From: a virus | Strand: one strand, 5' to 3' | Virus record (IMG/VR): IMGVR_UViG_3300034198_026098 | Coordinates: 1-37,244 of that record | Length of the DNA stretch: 37,244 nucleotides | Shown here: positions 28,547 to 36,579 of the stretch, piece by piece | Layout of the letters: every line of letters begins with the position of its first letter | Numbering within the stretch: position 1 is the stretch's first letter | The notes under the pieces: model-generated | Seen by the model: the letters and a program-made list of their open reading frames with translations, nothing else | Databases searched by the model: none | What the model was told of the DNA's origin: nothing | Made by a program: the position numbers and the translations under genes

Positions 28547-29950
28547 ATGCCAGATTTATCATTATCTCAGCTAGCTGACTTTGCTAAGCAAGGCAAAAAC
28601 ATGTCGGACAGTTTTTATGCGCCTCTGATTGGGGGGCAGGCGGCTGTGCAAGGTTATTACAACAATAAATATTTGCCGTCTAAGCTTCAAGCTGGAATTG
28701 GACTAACTACAGCTCAAGGTAATTTGGCTCAACAGCAAGCCTTTCAATCTCAAGCTATGGGAAATCAGATTAATAAAATGACGCCAGCTCAAGTTTATCA
28801 ATTAATGGCTCAGTCAGCAAAAGAAATAGCTCAAGGAAATAGTGCCCAAGCAGACGCAAATCTAACTAGCGGTAAAATGCCTTATGATATTCTGAAAGCC
28901 AAGGCAGGAATTATTGATGACTCACATCTTAAAACTGGGTGGCAAGCATCAATGCTTCCAGGATTGATAGGGGCTAATGGCCCTGGTGGAGATTCTCCAG
29001 CGCCTTTAGATAGCAGCGGGTTGCCATCGCCAGATTTTATTACAAATAATATGCCTGGGGCCCCCCCCCCTGGCACTCAAAATAATATTACCGGGGGTAT
29101 GGGACAAATTGCTGCGGGCTCACAATTGGCGGCACAAGCAATAGCTGCCTCACAGCCAGCTATTGATGCTGCTAATGCTCAGGATGCCACTACTACTACA
29201 GCTAATGAATCTGCAAAACAAGCGGTACCTGAGTGGAATGCAAAACTAGATGAGTTGAGCCAATCAGGAAATGATTTGGTTGCTCAGAATCAATTTCTAG
29301 AAGATTTCCACAATAATTATAAGGATGCTCAATATAAGGGAGCAAAGGCTGGAACATTAAAAACTTCAGGTTTTGATTCTCCCATAGGGCCGTTAGATAA
29401 AGAGCAATTAACTGACTTAGCATCTTCAAATTTAAAAGCAGCTGAGGCTAAATTATACAATCCTAAAAATATGACAGATTATGAATTGCAGGAAGCAGGC
29501 AATAGAAAATTAAGTAGAGCATTAGAGCCCGGAGCTGAAAAATCCACCTATGATTTTTATAAAGCTAAGAATGACCAATTGCAAGGCGCTCAGAAATTTT
29601 ACACTGAAGCCAAAGCTAAAAGATTAACAAGGCAGCAATCTGATACTTTGTGGCATGAATATATGTCTCAACGCCCAGCTTATGATTTCCAAAACAACAG
29701 AAAAAACGAAAATTTTATCGGTGATTACGCCCCTTTTCTTAGTGATGAAGCAATATCATCTCTACAATCAGGGAGCGGAAACCAGTTTTTGTCAGTGCCT
29801 AAATCTTTAGATGCCGCTCAACGTGTAGCGTGGCATCAACAATTGCCGCCAGAAACACGTAGAGAATTTGATAAGCAACAAGCCGAATGGCGAAGAAAAC
29901 AAAATCCTAGTTCTGGACAAGGAACTGGTCAATTACTAATGGCGCAATAA
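28547..29950 (+). CDS. Ejection protein candidate, gp20-like position (467 aa)
   Basis: An Ala/Gln-rich helical protein (LADFAKQGKNMSDSFYAPLI at the start; long helices about 215-370, e.g. NESAKQAVPEWNAKLDELSQ). A Pro/Gly linker about 145-180 is encoded over a run of ten C residues (29061-29070). The C-terminus is basic and polar (KQQAEWRRKQNPSSGQGTGQ). P22 gp20 has nearly the same length. It would enter the host with the DNA and help build the trans-envelope channel. The exact family is not proven. Confidence 0.65.
   Translation: MPDLSLSQLADFAKQGKNMSDSFYAPLIGGQAAVQGYYNNKYLPSKLQAGIGLTTAQGNLAQQQAFQSQAMGNQINKMTPAQVYQLMAQSAKEIAQGNSAQADANLTSGKMPYDILKAKAGIIDDSHLKTGWQASMLPGLIGANGPGGDSPAPLDSSGLPSPDFITNNMPGAPPPGTQNNITGGMGQIAAGSQLAAQAIAASQPAIDAANAQDATTTTANESAKQAVPEWNAKLDELSQSGNDLVAQNQFLEDFHNNYKDAQYKGAKAGTLKTSGFDSPIGPLDKEQLTDLASSNLKAAEAKLYNPKNMTDYELQEAGNRKLSRALEPGAEKSTYDFYKAKNDQLQGAQKFYTEAKAKRLTRQQSDTLWHEYMSQRPAYDFQNNRKNENFIGDYAPFLSDEAISSLQSGSGNQFLSVPKSLDAAQRVAWHQQLPPETRREFDKQQAEWRRKQNPSSGQGTGQLLMAQ
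29061..29070 (+). repeat. Run of ten C in an ejection-protein gene
   Basis: GGGG is followed by ten C in the Pro-rich linker (GAPPPG). Such runs slip during replication, transcription and sequencing. The frame as given is open through the run. Confidence 0.95.
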
Positions 29951-29952
29951 TC

Positions 29953-32043
29953 ATGGATCCAATGTCAGAATATGACAATATCAATCCTGTTTCTACAAGT
30001 GGAGGCGTAGTCCCTGTCGCCCATGAAAATATGGCTGATTATGAAGATGTTAATGCACCTGTTTCTGAGGCGTCTTCTAAAATAGCCCCTAAAAAAATAT
30101 TGTCAAACAATTTATCACCATCATCTAGCTATAATGCTTCTGGTACTCTGCATCCGGGGAGTATGCCAGAATTAGAGTCAGCGTTATTAGGGGCGCTTAA
30201 AGGTTCCGTATCGCCAGAAGAGGGGGTAATAAATAAGTTCTATCCCAATGCTCCAAAATTGGATTTTAATAATGTTCAGGCAGTTAAAGATAATCCAATG
30301 GCATATAAGTATAGCCAAATTCCAGGAAATATGATTGGTACAGGGGCTCTTTTGGCCGCCACTCCTGAAGTAGAGGGGCCAATTTTGGCCGGCAAAATTG
30401 CGCCTTGGATTGCAAATGCAGGAATTCAAGGATTGGCTAACGCTGGTTTATCTTACGCTCAATCTGACAAACATCCGGTAGCAGAAACTTTATTTGGGGG
30501 ATTAGCTGGCGCTGGCGGAAGAATGCTTGGCGACAGTTTGGGGGCATTAACTAAATCAGATTTTAGGAATTCACCGGAACAAATAAAATCATTATTAGCG
30601 GCTCAAATGGAGACTGGTAGAACACCTGTAAATTTAAACGTTGGAGATCTTGCTGGCTCGCCTATGCTTCAGAGCCATGTTCAAAAAGCTTCTTATTTAC
30701 CAGGATCTAATATTGCCACAGATGCCGTTAATACAGAATATCAACTAAATGATCGTGCGGCAGAAATAATGCATGATATGGCTCCTGAATTACATCCTGA
30801 TATATCGGAGCAAGAGGGAGATAAACTTCAAAACTATCACCAAATTTTTGATACTACTAAAAATGCATTTCAAAAAACTATTTCTGATAATGAGGGTAAA
30901 GCCGCTTCTGATTATGCTGACGTAGCAAAACGTGCTGAAGATATGGGTGTCGTTGGTAAAAAAGATAATTATATAAGTAAAGCAAAAGAATTGCTTGATC
31001 AAAATGATTCAATTGGCGCTGAATATCCACATTTAAAATATGATTCTGGAACCAGGAGCATGCTTCAAGATATTGTTAACTCAGAAAATTCGTCGTCTAA
31101 TAAGCCAGGGTTTAATGTGCTAACTAAGGCTATTCAAGGAATGAATCAGATTGGACGTGATGAAGCTAAAAATCCTTATGTAGTAAGCCAACTTAACCAT
31201 GCTTTACGTCAAGATCTTGACGATTCTATGAGTAATATTTTATTTCATCATGCGCCAGGATACGAGCAAAATTCATCAACCGATAAATTACTGAAGGATT
31301 GGAAAGACACCCAGTCATTTTACAAAAATGAAGTTGTGCCTTACAAAGACCTTAAATATGATAATGAGGGACAACCTATATCAGGCGAAGAATATATCAA
31401 AAAAATGGTACAAAAGGGCGCGCTTGCTAATCCTAAATTAGCTGCTCGTTTGGTTAAAGGTATGCCTGAAATAAGTAGTAGTGTTTCGCTTGTTAAAGAT
31501 GGACAAAATTTAAGTGAAATGCCAGGCATGGCTTATTTATTATCTAATTCTAAGCCAGATTCAGTGGGAAATATTGCACCTGATGTTAAAAGCATAGTAA
31601 AGGCATATGGATCGTTAGGATCTAAAGCTCGAACCACTCTTTTTCCAAAATCAAAGCAATCTTTAGACAATTTGGAAATGTTACATAATGCATCAAAAGA
31701 TTCTATCAACAAACAAGTTTACCAACCAAATAATGGCGCTTTAGCGGCTAGACTTTTAGGCTCTGTAGGATTAGGCGGCGCTGGAGCATACCAAGGTTAT
31801 CAAATAGGGAAAGATCAAACTAATGGTAGTATGCTGGGTGGATTTGTTGGCGGCGGATTAGGGGCTTTAGGATCTACGCTATTGGGCAGAGGAGCCGGTG
31901 GAGTCTTAAATTCACAAGGAGCTATTCGGGACGCTATTATTAAAAATGGCGGCTATATACCTAAAGGCGTTTCAAGCCTTATTAAGAATAACCCAAATGC
32001 AATACCATCAGTTTTGTCTGGAGTTGTAAACGAATATCAGTAA
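29953..32043 (+). CDS. Ejection protein candidate, gp16-like position (696 aa)
   Basis: The largest internal protein. Two Gly/Ala-rich hydrophobic stretches look able to enter membranes: about 115-170 (MIGTGALLAATPEVEGPILA) and about 595-655 (LLGSVGLGGAGAYQGYQIG, then GGFVGGGLGALGSTLLGRGA). Between them lies a long charged helical region (NAFQKTISDNEGKAASDYAD). P22 gp16 (609 aa) has the same position and helps DNA cross the inner membrane. No lytic transglycosylase motif was seen. Starts 3 bases after the previous stop codon. Confidence 0.65.
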   Translation: MDPMSEYDNINPVSTSGGVVPVAHENMADYEDVNAPVSEASSKIAPKKILSNNLSPSSSYNASGTLHPGSMPELESALLGALKGSVSPEEGVINKFYPNAPKLDFNNVQAVKDNPMAYKYSQIPGNMIGTGALLAATPEVEGPILAGKIAPWIANAGIQGLANAGLSYAQSDKHPVAETLFGGLAGAGGRMLGDSLGALTKSDFRNSPEQIKSLLAAQMETGRTPVNLNVGDLAGSPMLQSHVQKASYLPGSNIATDAVNTEYQLNDRAAEIMHDMAPELHPDISEQEGDKLQNYHQIFDTTKNAFQKTISDNEGKAASDYADVAKRAEDMGVVGKKDNYISKAKELLDQNDSIGAEYPHLKYDSGTRSMLQDIVNSENSSSNKPGFNVLTKAIQGMNQIGRDEAKNPYVVSQLNHALRQDLDDSMSNILFHHAPGYEQNSSTDKLLKDWKDTQSFYKNEVVPYKDLKYDNEGQPISGEEYIKKMVQKGALANPKLAARLVKGMPEISSSVSLVKDGQNLSEMPGMAYLLSNSKPDSVGNIAPDVKSIVKAYGSLGSKARTTLFPKSKQSLDNLEMLHNASKDSINKQVYQPNNGALAARLLGSVGLGGAGAYQGYQIGKDQTNGSMLGGFVGGGLGALGSTLLGRGAGGVLNSQGAIRDAIIKNGGYIPKGVSSLIKNNPNAIPSVLSGVVNEYQ

Positions 32044-32064
32044 CCGGTGACATGATGACACCGG
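32044..32064 (+). terminator. Hairpin before the tail-fibre gene
   Basis: CCGGTG (32044-32049) pairs with CACCGG (32059-32064) over a 9-base loop, just after the last ejection gene. No strong U-run follows, so it may be a weak terminator or an mRNA processing site. Confidence 0.4.
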
Positions 32065-32086
32065 ATAAAATCAAGGAAGAATTAAA

Positions 32087-34246
32087 ATGACAACGTATAG
32101 TTATGTTCCGGCTCCTAACCCAAGATGGCAGGAGTTCCAAGATTATGTCGTCCAGACATCGCCTGCTGTTTTTCAGTTCTCGGCAAATTCTGTAACGTCC
32201 ATTATTTCTTGCGCTACGGATCCTCATTACTATACTGGTCTAGCGGTAAATGTCAGCACAAATGATATTTTGCCGACACCATTAAGCAATAGTATACCCT
32301 ATTATATTATAGTGGTTTCTCTGAACTCTTATCGCTTAGCCACAAGCTACGCCAATGCGCTAGCAAATGTTTACGTAACAATTACCGATGCTGGTACAGG
32401 TATTCAGTCCATCACAACAGCAGGTCAAGTTTATTTAATACCGCTTGCAAATGGCTATATTCGCACCTCCTCATCAAAAGATCATTCTGTGCGCAAGCCA
32501 ACCTATACTGACTGGACTGGAGATACTGCATTACCTAATCCCATTCAGCTAAACAATGTAGGTCAGGCACTCATCTATTGGGCCATAAATCAAGGCGATG
32601 CTACGGATAATTATTTTCTTGAAGTCTATAACGCTATTGGCGTACTCATGTATGTGCTTGATAATTTCAATGCTCCTGGTGGAAGCGGGGGAGTTATCCC
32701 ATCCTCAAGCGTCGTGATCAATCACGGCCGAAATGCCGCTTTCACATATTGGGATTTGTGCGACTGGGATCCTGCTATAGCAGAGCCAGATTTTAACGTT
32801 TCCACGCTACCTTCATCCAGATTTACAGAAGTGGCTAACGAATGGTTTTTTACTAAAAATAACGATAATGCAACAGATAAGATTACCCGTAAAAAATTCA
32901 CAGCGGGGGAAACTAACCCTCCTAATAATTCGGTTTATTATTTAGAGTTTCAGTGCACGTCTGCAGGATCTGGTGGGGAAACATCGAAAAATATTTATCA
33001 ACCATCTGAAAATGTACAAACATTTAATGGGGAATCAGTTGCCGTTAGTTTTTGGATGAAAGCCGCCTCTTCAACTACGATTGTCATTGACGCTCTACAG
33101 TATTTTGGAGCAGGGGGATCAACCTCACGAGAAACTTTAGGCGCTTTATGTCCCGTAACAACCGCTTGGTCACAATGTAATGCAATCATCAATGTACCTT
33201 CCGTTACGGGGCAAAACATTCGGCCAGGTAGTTTTTTTGCGGTTCGAGTAAATTTGCCGTTCAATTCAACAATTACACTTGATATTGCAAACTATCAAAT
33301 TACTCAAACAGCTACGGTTCAATCGTATGTTCAAAGCACGTTGGAAGAGCAGGCTACCACATTAACACCCAGAGGCTATGTAGCAGATACTGGCGAAATT
33401 AGAATTTATCCTCAGGCTCTCAGTACAGTGCCAAGAACCTGGGTAAGAATGTCTAATGGAACGATAGGGAATTCTTTAAGTAATGCAACTATTTTAGCCA
33501 GCCCAGATTCAAAATCTTTGTTTTTATTTTTATGGAATACGTATAGTAATGTTGAATGTCCCGTTTATACTTCTGCTGGCATTAAAGCAGCCAGAGGGGC
33601 TGATGCGATTACAGACTATAATGCGAATGTACAAATCGCGTTATGGACTAATGAAGGGCGCGTTATAGCTAACGTCGGTACACCACAATTCGTATTTGAT
33701 TATGCTATGAATGACACGTCGAGTAATACGATGACAGTCACTGCTACGGGAGATATGGCTAACTACAATTTATATACAGGAACCCCAATTACCGTTGTTA
33801 CTACAGGAACGCTTCCATCCGGTCTAGCATTATCTACTGTTTATTATTTGATTGCCACCGGAACAATAAATCAATATAAATTTGCTTCGACATTGGCTAA
33901 CGCTGTAGCTGTACCCCCCGTCTTTTTAACGGTTGGAGCCTCAGGAGTTGGTACGGGCATAAATTCAATTGAATTCTTGCAAGATACGCATGCAAACGGG
34001 CAATTTTATGGTGAAAATTCACATGCTATTCTTCAAGATCAAGGGCCATTACATAATCATCATCGACCTGGGGCGGCCGCATTTTATGGCATTGAAAATC
34101 CATTTACAACCCTTCCTCACACAGGTTTTACGCAAGACTCTGGAGATTTTGTAGGTAGTACAGTTAATATACCGAGTTCTGGTAATAATAACCCAATAAA
34201 TATTGTGCAGCCAACCTTATCATTACCCATGATAATTAAGCTCTAA
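32087..34246 (+). CDS. Large tail-fibre or tailspike-like protein (719 aa)
   Basis: Beta-rich throughout. Residues about 1-200 include an N-terminal virion-binding region (PAPNPRWQEFQDYVVQTSPA, then TDWTGDTALPNPIQLNNVGQ). About 215-405 looks like a carbohydrate-binding jelly roll (FFTKNNDNATDKITRKKF, VSFWMKAASSTTIVIDALQ). A short domain occurs twice, near 45-110 and 540-630 (PYYIIVVSLNSYRLATSYAN and VYYLIATGTINQYKFASTLA, each followed by GTGI and SI). The C-terminus is His/Gly-rich (GPLHNHHRPGAA). P22 has its tailspike gene at this relative place. The sugar ligand is unknown. Confidence 0.75.
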   Translation: MTTYSYVPAPNPRWQEFQDYVVQTSPAVFQFSANSVTSIISCATDPHYYTGLAVNVSTNDILPTPLSNSIPYYIIVVSLNSYRLATSYANALANVYVTITDAGTGIQSITTAGQVYLIPLANGYIRTSSSKDHSVRKPTYTDWTGDTALPNPIQLNNVGQALIYWAINQGDATDNYFLEVYNAIGVLMYVLDNFNAPGGSGGVIPSSSVVINHGRNAAFTYWDLCDWDPAIAEPDFNVSTLPSSRFTEVANEWFFTKNNDNATDKITRKKFTAGETNPPNNSVYYLEFQCTSAGSGGETSKNIYQPSENVQTFNGESVAVSFWMKAASSTTIVIDALQYFGAGGSTSRETLGALCPVTTAWSQCNAIINVPSVTGQNIRPGSFFAVRVNLPFNSTITLDIANYQITQTATVQSYVQSTLEEQATTLTPRGYVADTGEIRIYPQALSTVPRTWVRMSNGTIGNSLSNATILASPDSKSLFLFLWNTYSNVECPVYTSAGIKAARGADAITDYNANVQIALWTNEGRVIANVGTPQFVFDYAMNDTSSNTMTVTATGDMANYNLYTGTPITVVTTGTLPSGLALSTVYYLIATGTINQYKFASTLANAVAVPPVFLTVGASGVGTGINSIEFLQDTHANGQFYGENSHAILQDQGPLHNHHRPGAAAFYGIENPFTTLPHTGFTQDSGDFVGSTVNIPSSGNNNPINIVQPTLSLPMIIKL

Positions 34247-34252
34247 AAGCTA

Positions 34253-34281
34253 TTCCATTACAAGTAAAATTGTAATATAAT
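34253..34281 (+). promoter_or_regulatory. Probable promoter for the short tail-gene array
   Basis: -10 TATAAT (34276-34281), 17-bp spacer, weak -35 TTCCAT (34253-34258). ATTACAA and TTGTAAT form an inverted repeat in the spacer. GCAGA-G-TCTGC lies in the leader at 34309-34319. Together they suggest that the following array is transcribed separately from the main late unit. Confidence 0.5.
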
Positions 34282-34337
34282 ATATAAACATAAAACTTTG
34301 CCCGGATGGCAGAGTCTGCTCACAAGGAACTGTGAAA

Positions 34338-34856
34338 ATGGCTGTATACTTTTCAGAATTTTATTCCGATCTCGCTTCTTATTTTGATTTAAGTTCCGTC
34401 TGTGAACTTGACACCTCATCTTTTTTTGATCGAACCCAAGTAATTGTAATTAACCAAGGAATTTTTACTTGGTACAAAAATTTTCAGGACATTCCTGTAG
34501 GTCAATTTGTTTATCCAACAACTTTTGGGGCCGGATGGGTTAAATCTTTAGATCCGAATATTATTGTCGGAGACAATGGAATATTAGACTTTTCTTGTTT
34601 GCCCAATAATGGCTCCCATTATATTCCTATTATATTAGTTCGCAGCTACACAGACACCCCTGCACAAACAGTTACTATTCCTGCTATTGGAGTATCCTCA
34701 GGCGATTTGGTTTATTTAAGTTGTCAAAGCGAGGTTGGAAGCGGCGTCTCTTCATATCCGCTTGCCGTTACTGCAGGTGAAGATAGTATTACCCTAACTT
34801 TTAATGCGGCTCCCACCGGGGAAATAAGTTATAACTTTGTAGTATTAAAGCATTAA
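34338..34856 (+). CDS. Short tail-array protein 1 (172 aa)
   Basis: The ATG at 34338 is preferred (AAGGA 9 bases away) over a GTG two codons earlier. Residues about 5-70 carry the array module (DLSSVCELDTSSFFDRTQVI, then FTWYKN, then GAGWVKS). The C-terminal 90 residues form another beta domain (VTIPAIGVSSGDLVYLSCQS, then YNFVVLKH). Not a known enzyme. It probably sits on the tail tip or fibre as an adaptor or receptor-binding unit. Confidence 0.65.
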   Translation: MAVYFSEFYSDLASYFDLSSVCELDTSSFFDRTQVIVINQGIFTWYKNFQDIPVGQFVYPTTFGAGWVKSLDPNIIVGDNGILDFSCLPNNGSHYIPIILVRSYTDTPAQTVTIPAIGVSSGDLVYLSCQSEVGSGVSSYPLAVTAGEDSITLTFNAAPTGEISYNFVVLKH

Positions 34857-34869
34857 GGATGATGCAGCC

Positions 34870-35484
34870 ATGTTAATTAAAAGCGGATACGTACGACCTG
34901 GATTTATAAATCTTCCCACATATCAAAGCACTGCGGATTTAAGTGCAATTGATACAACTACATTTCAATCAAATGCACAAGCGATTGTATTATCTGGCAC
35001 AGCAGATAATAGCCCACAATTAGGTATGTATAAATTTGTAAAAAATTCTTATTTGCCAATTTTGGTTGGTCAGTATGACGTATTGTCTGCGGGAGGTGGA
35101 AACGGACAATGGATCAGATCCCCTGAAAGCGGTATTGTTGTAAGTTCATTTGCTGAAAACGCTATTGAAGACATGATGATTGATTTAAGTAACGTTCCCT
35201 CAGGTGCTCAATTTGCATCTGCTGCAACTATTACTTCATCAGGGTTGACAAGTTCGGCTGGCGCTGGCTCAGGCAACGTTATAACAATTTCTGCTCCTGG
35301 CGCGCTTGTTGGTGATGAATCAATAGTTGTTATGGCCTCTTATACTTGCCCAGATTATCTTGTGTACAACGGAGTAACTAATAACGGCGCTGTTAGTACG
35401 GCAAACGAAATTTCGTTCTACATAAGTAACGGTGCAACCAATCCTGGTCCAAGCACATATTACTATGTGACATATACCCCTTAA
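34870..35484 (+). CDS. Short tail-array protein 2 (204 aa)
   Basis: Same plan: the array module at about 12-85 (DLSAIDTTTFQSNAQAIVLS, then MYKFVKN, then GQWIRSP) and a C-terminal beta domain (AGSGNVITISAPGALVGDES, ending STYYYVTYTP). The C-terminal domain differs from that of its neighbours except for a YxxxxY-type ending. Likely a paralogue made by tandem duplication and domain exchange. Confidence 0.65.
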   Translation: MLIKSGYVRPGFINLPTYQSTADLSAIDTTTFQSNAQAIVLSGTADNSPQLGMYKFVKNSYLPILVGQYDVLSAGGGNGQWIRSPESGIVVSSFAENAIEDMMIDLSNVPSGAQFASAATITSSGLTSSAGAGSGNVITISAPGALVGDESIVVMASYTCPDYLVYNGVTNNGAVSTANEISFYISNGATNPGPSTYYYVTYTP

Positions 35485-35508
35485 TAATTTCCGTAAAAAA
35501 GGATTTTT

Positions 35509-36087
35509 ATGCCATCTTATCGAAAATGTTATACAGATATATCGACTTATACAAATTTAGCAGATTTAACTACTATCGATGTTTCTGGGCTACAAACAGG
35601 AGCAGAAGTCTATATAGTTGGAATTGGTTTTTATAAGCTTTTTAAAAATAGCTCTTCACTACCTGTAGACGGCACTCATGTTGTTAGGGCATCAAATGAC
35701 ATTGGAATTTGGGTATCTGAATCTCCAGCTGATTTTGATTTCCCAACTCCCCCTGAGTGTCAGTATAACCCAAGTTTAGAAATGTATTTGAATGGATCAA
35801 CTTATGAAGTTGCGCCAGAACAATTCCCTCTCACGCCATCTTTTAGCGGTAACTTTATCGCATCAAAAGGTTCTATTACTCAAAATGTTACGGGCGTATC
35901 GCTTTATATTTATGACTCAAGATTTCTTTCTACACATGCATTTATTTGTCAACCCGCAAGTTTAATGAGCATGTTTAAATCTTACAAGACAGTACAGCTT
36001 TTTGACAATTATGCTCTTATTGAATTTGTAGAAGCCCCTGGCCTGATAACATTGAATTATTTTACTGTTGCGCCACCAACCCCTTAA
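35509..36087 (+). CDS. Short tail-array protein 3 (192 aa)
   Basis: AAAAAGGA precedes the ATG. The array module is at about 6-75 (DLTTIDVSGLQTGAEVYIVG, then FYKLFKN, then IGIWVSE). The C-terminal half is a different beta domain (GSITQNVTGVSLYIYDSRFL, ending LITLNYFTVAPPTP). The conserved ends of proteins 1-3 (Tyr-x-x-Val) suggest related final strands. Confidence 0.65.
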   Translation: MPSYRKCYTDISTYTNLADLTTIDVSGLQTGAEVYIVGIGFYKLFKNSSSLPVDGTHVVRASNDIGIWVSESPADFDFPTPPECQYNPSLEMYLNGSTYEVAPEQFPLTPSFSGNFIASKGSITQNVTGVSLYIYDSRFLSTHAFICQPASLMSMFKSYKTVQLFDNYALIEFVEAPGLITLNYFTVAPPTP

Positions 36088-36113
36088 CCGTTTATTAAAA
36101 ATGGATTTTTAAT

Positions 36114-36425
36114 ATGGTATCTATCACAGATTTTGGGAATGGAAGAAGAATTTTCCCTTACTCTGCTTCACAAGCGATTGTTTACGGAACAGAAGCGCCT
36201 CAAAAATTTTTGCCTGTAACTTTAGACGCACCTTTTAGCGACCCCGTTACTGGAGCCATCTGCTCTAGGTTTGTTCGCTGCGACGTTACTGGAACAATAA
36301 CTCTTGAATATGCAGATAGTTCAACATCAACGATGATGTATTTAGCTGGCGTCGACTACTTTGTTAAAGCATTTAAAGTAAAGGCAATCGGTACAACTGC
36401 GACCGGCTTGCACTGGGCGTATTAA
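36114..36425 (+). CDS. Small tail or spike-base-like protein (103 aa)
   Basis: AAAAATGGATTTTTA lies upstream. The second half (CDVTGTITLEYADSST, then AFKVKAIGTTATGLHWAY) resembles a small beta protein found in many tailed phages, in which V-x-A-T-G-T-T-A-T-G-I closes the chain and which is annotated as spike-base or tail component. It lacks the module of the neighbouring array genes. Similarity is from memory of the motif. Confidence 0.6.
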   Translation: MVSITDFGNGRRIFPYSASQAIVYGTEAPQKFLPVTLDAPFSDPVTGAICSRFVRCDVTGTITLEYADSSTSTMMYLAGVDYFVKAFKVKAIGTTATGLHWAY

Positions 36426-36566
36426 ATGAAAGGGCGAATTATTGATGAAGCGGAAATAGCCGCCTCTTATCATCCAGTTCCATCTGACCCTGCATTTTAT
36501 ATAGATGATTCAGAAAATATATACGAAGATGATTCAGGGAATCTGTACATAGACACGTTTAGTTAA
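36426..36566 (+). CDS. Small acidic protein (46 aa)
   Basis: Starts directly after the previous stop codon. Acidic, with a repeat FYIDDSENIYEDDSGNLYID in which ID-DS-x-N-x-Y occurs twice. Analogous in size and place to the 27-aa gene at 555, which precedes the next fibre gene in the same way. Function unknown. Confidence 0.55.
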   Translation: MKGRIIDEAEIAASYHPVPSDPAFYIDDSENIYEDDSGNLYIDTFS

Positions 36567-36579
36567 AAAGGATTTTTAA

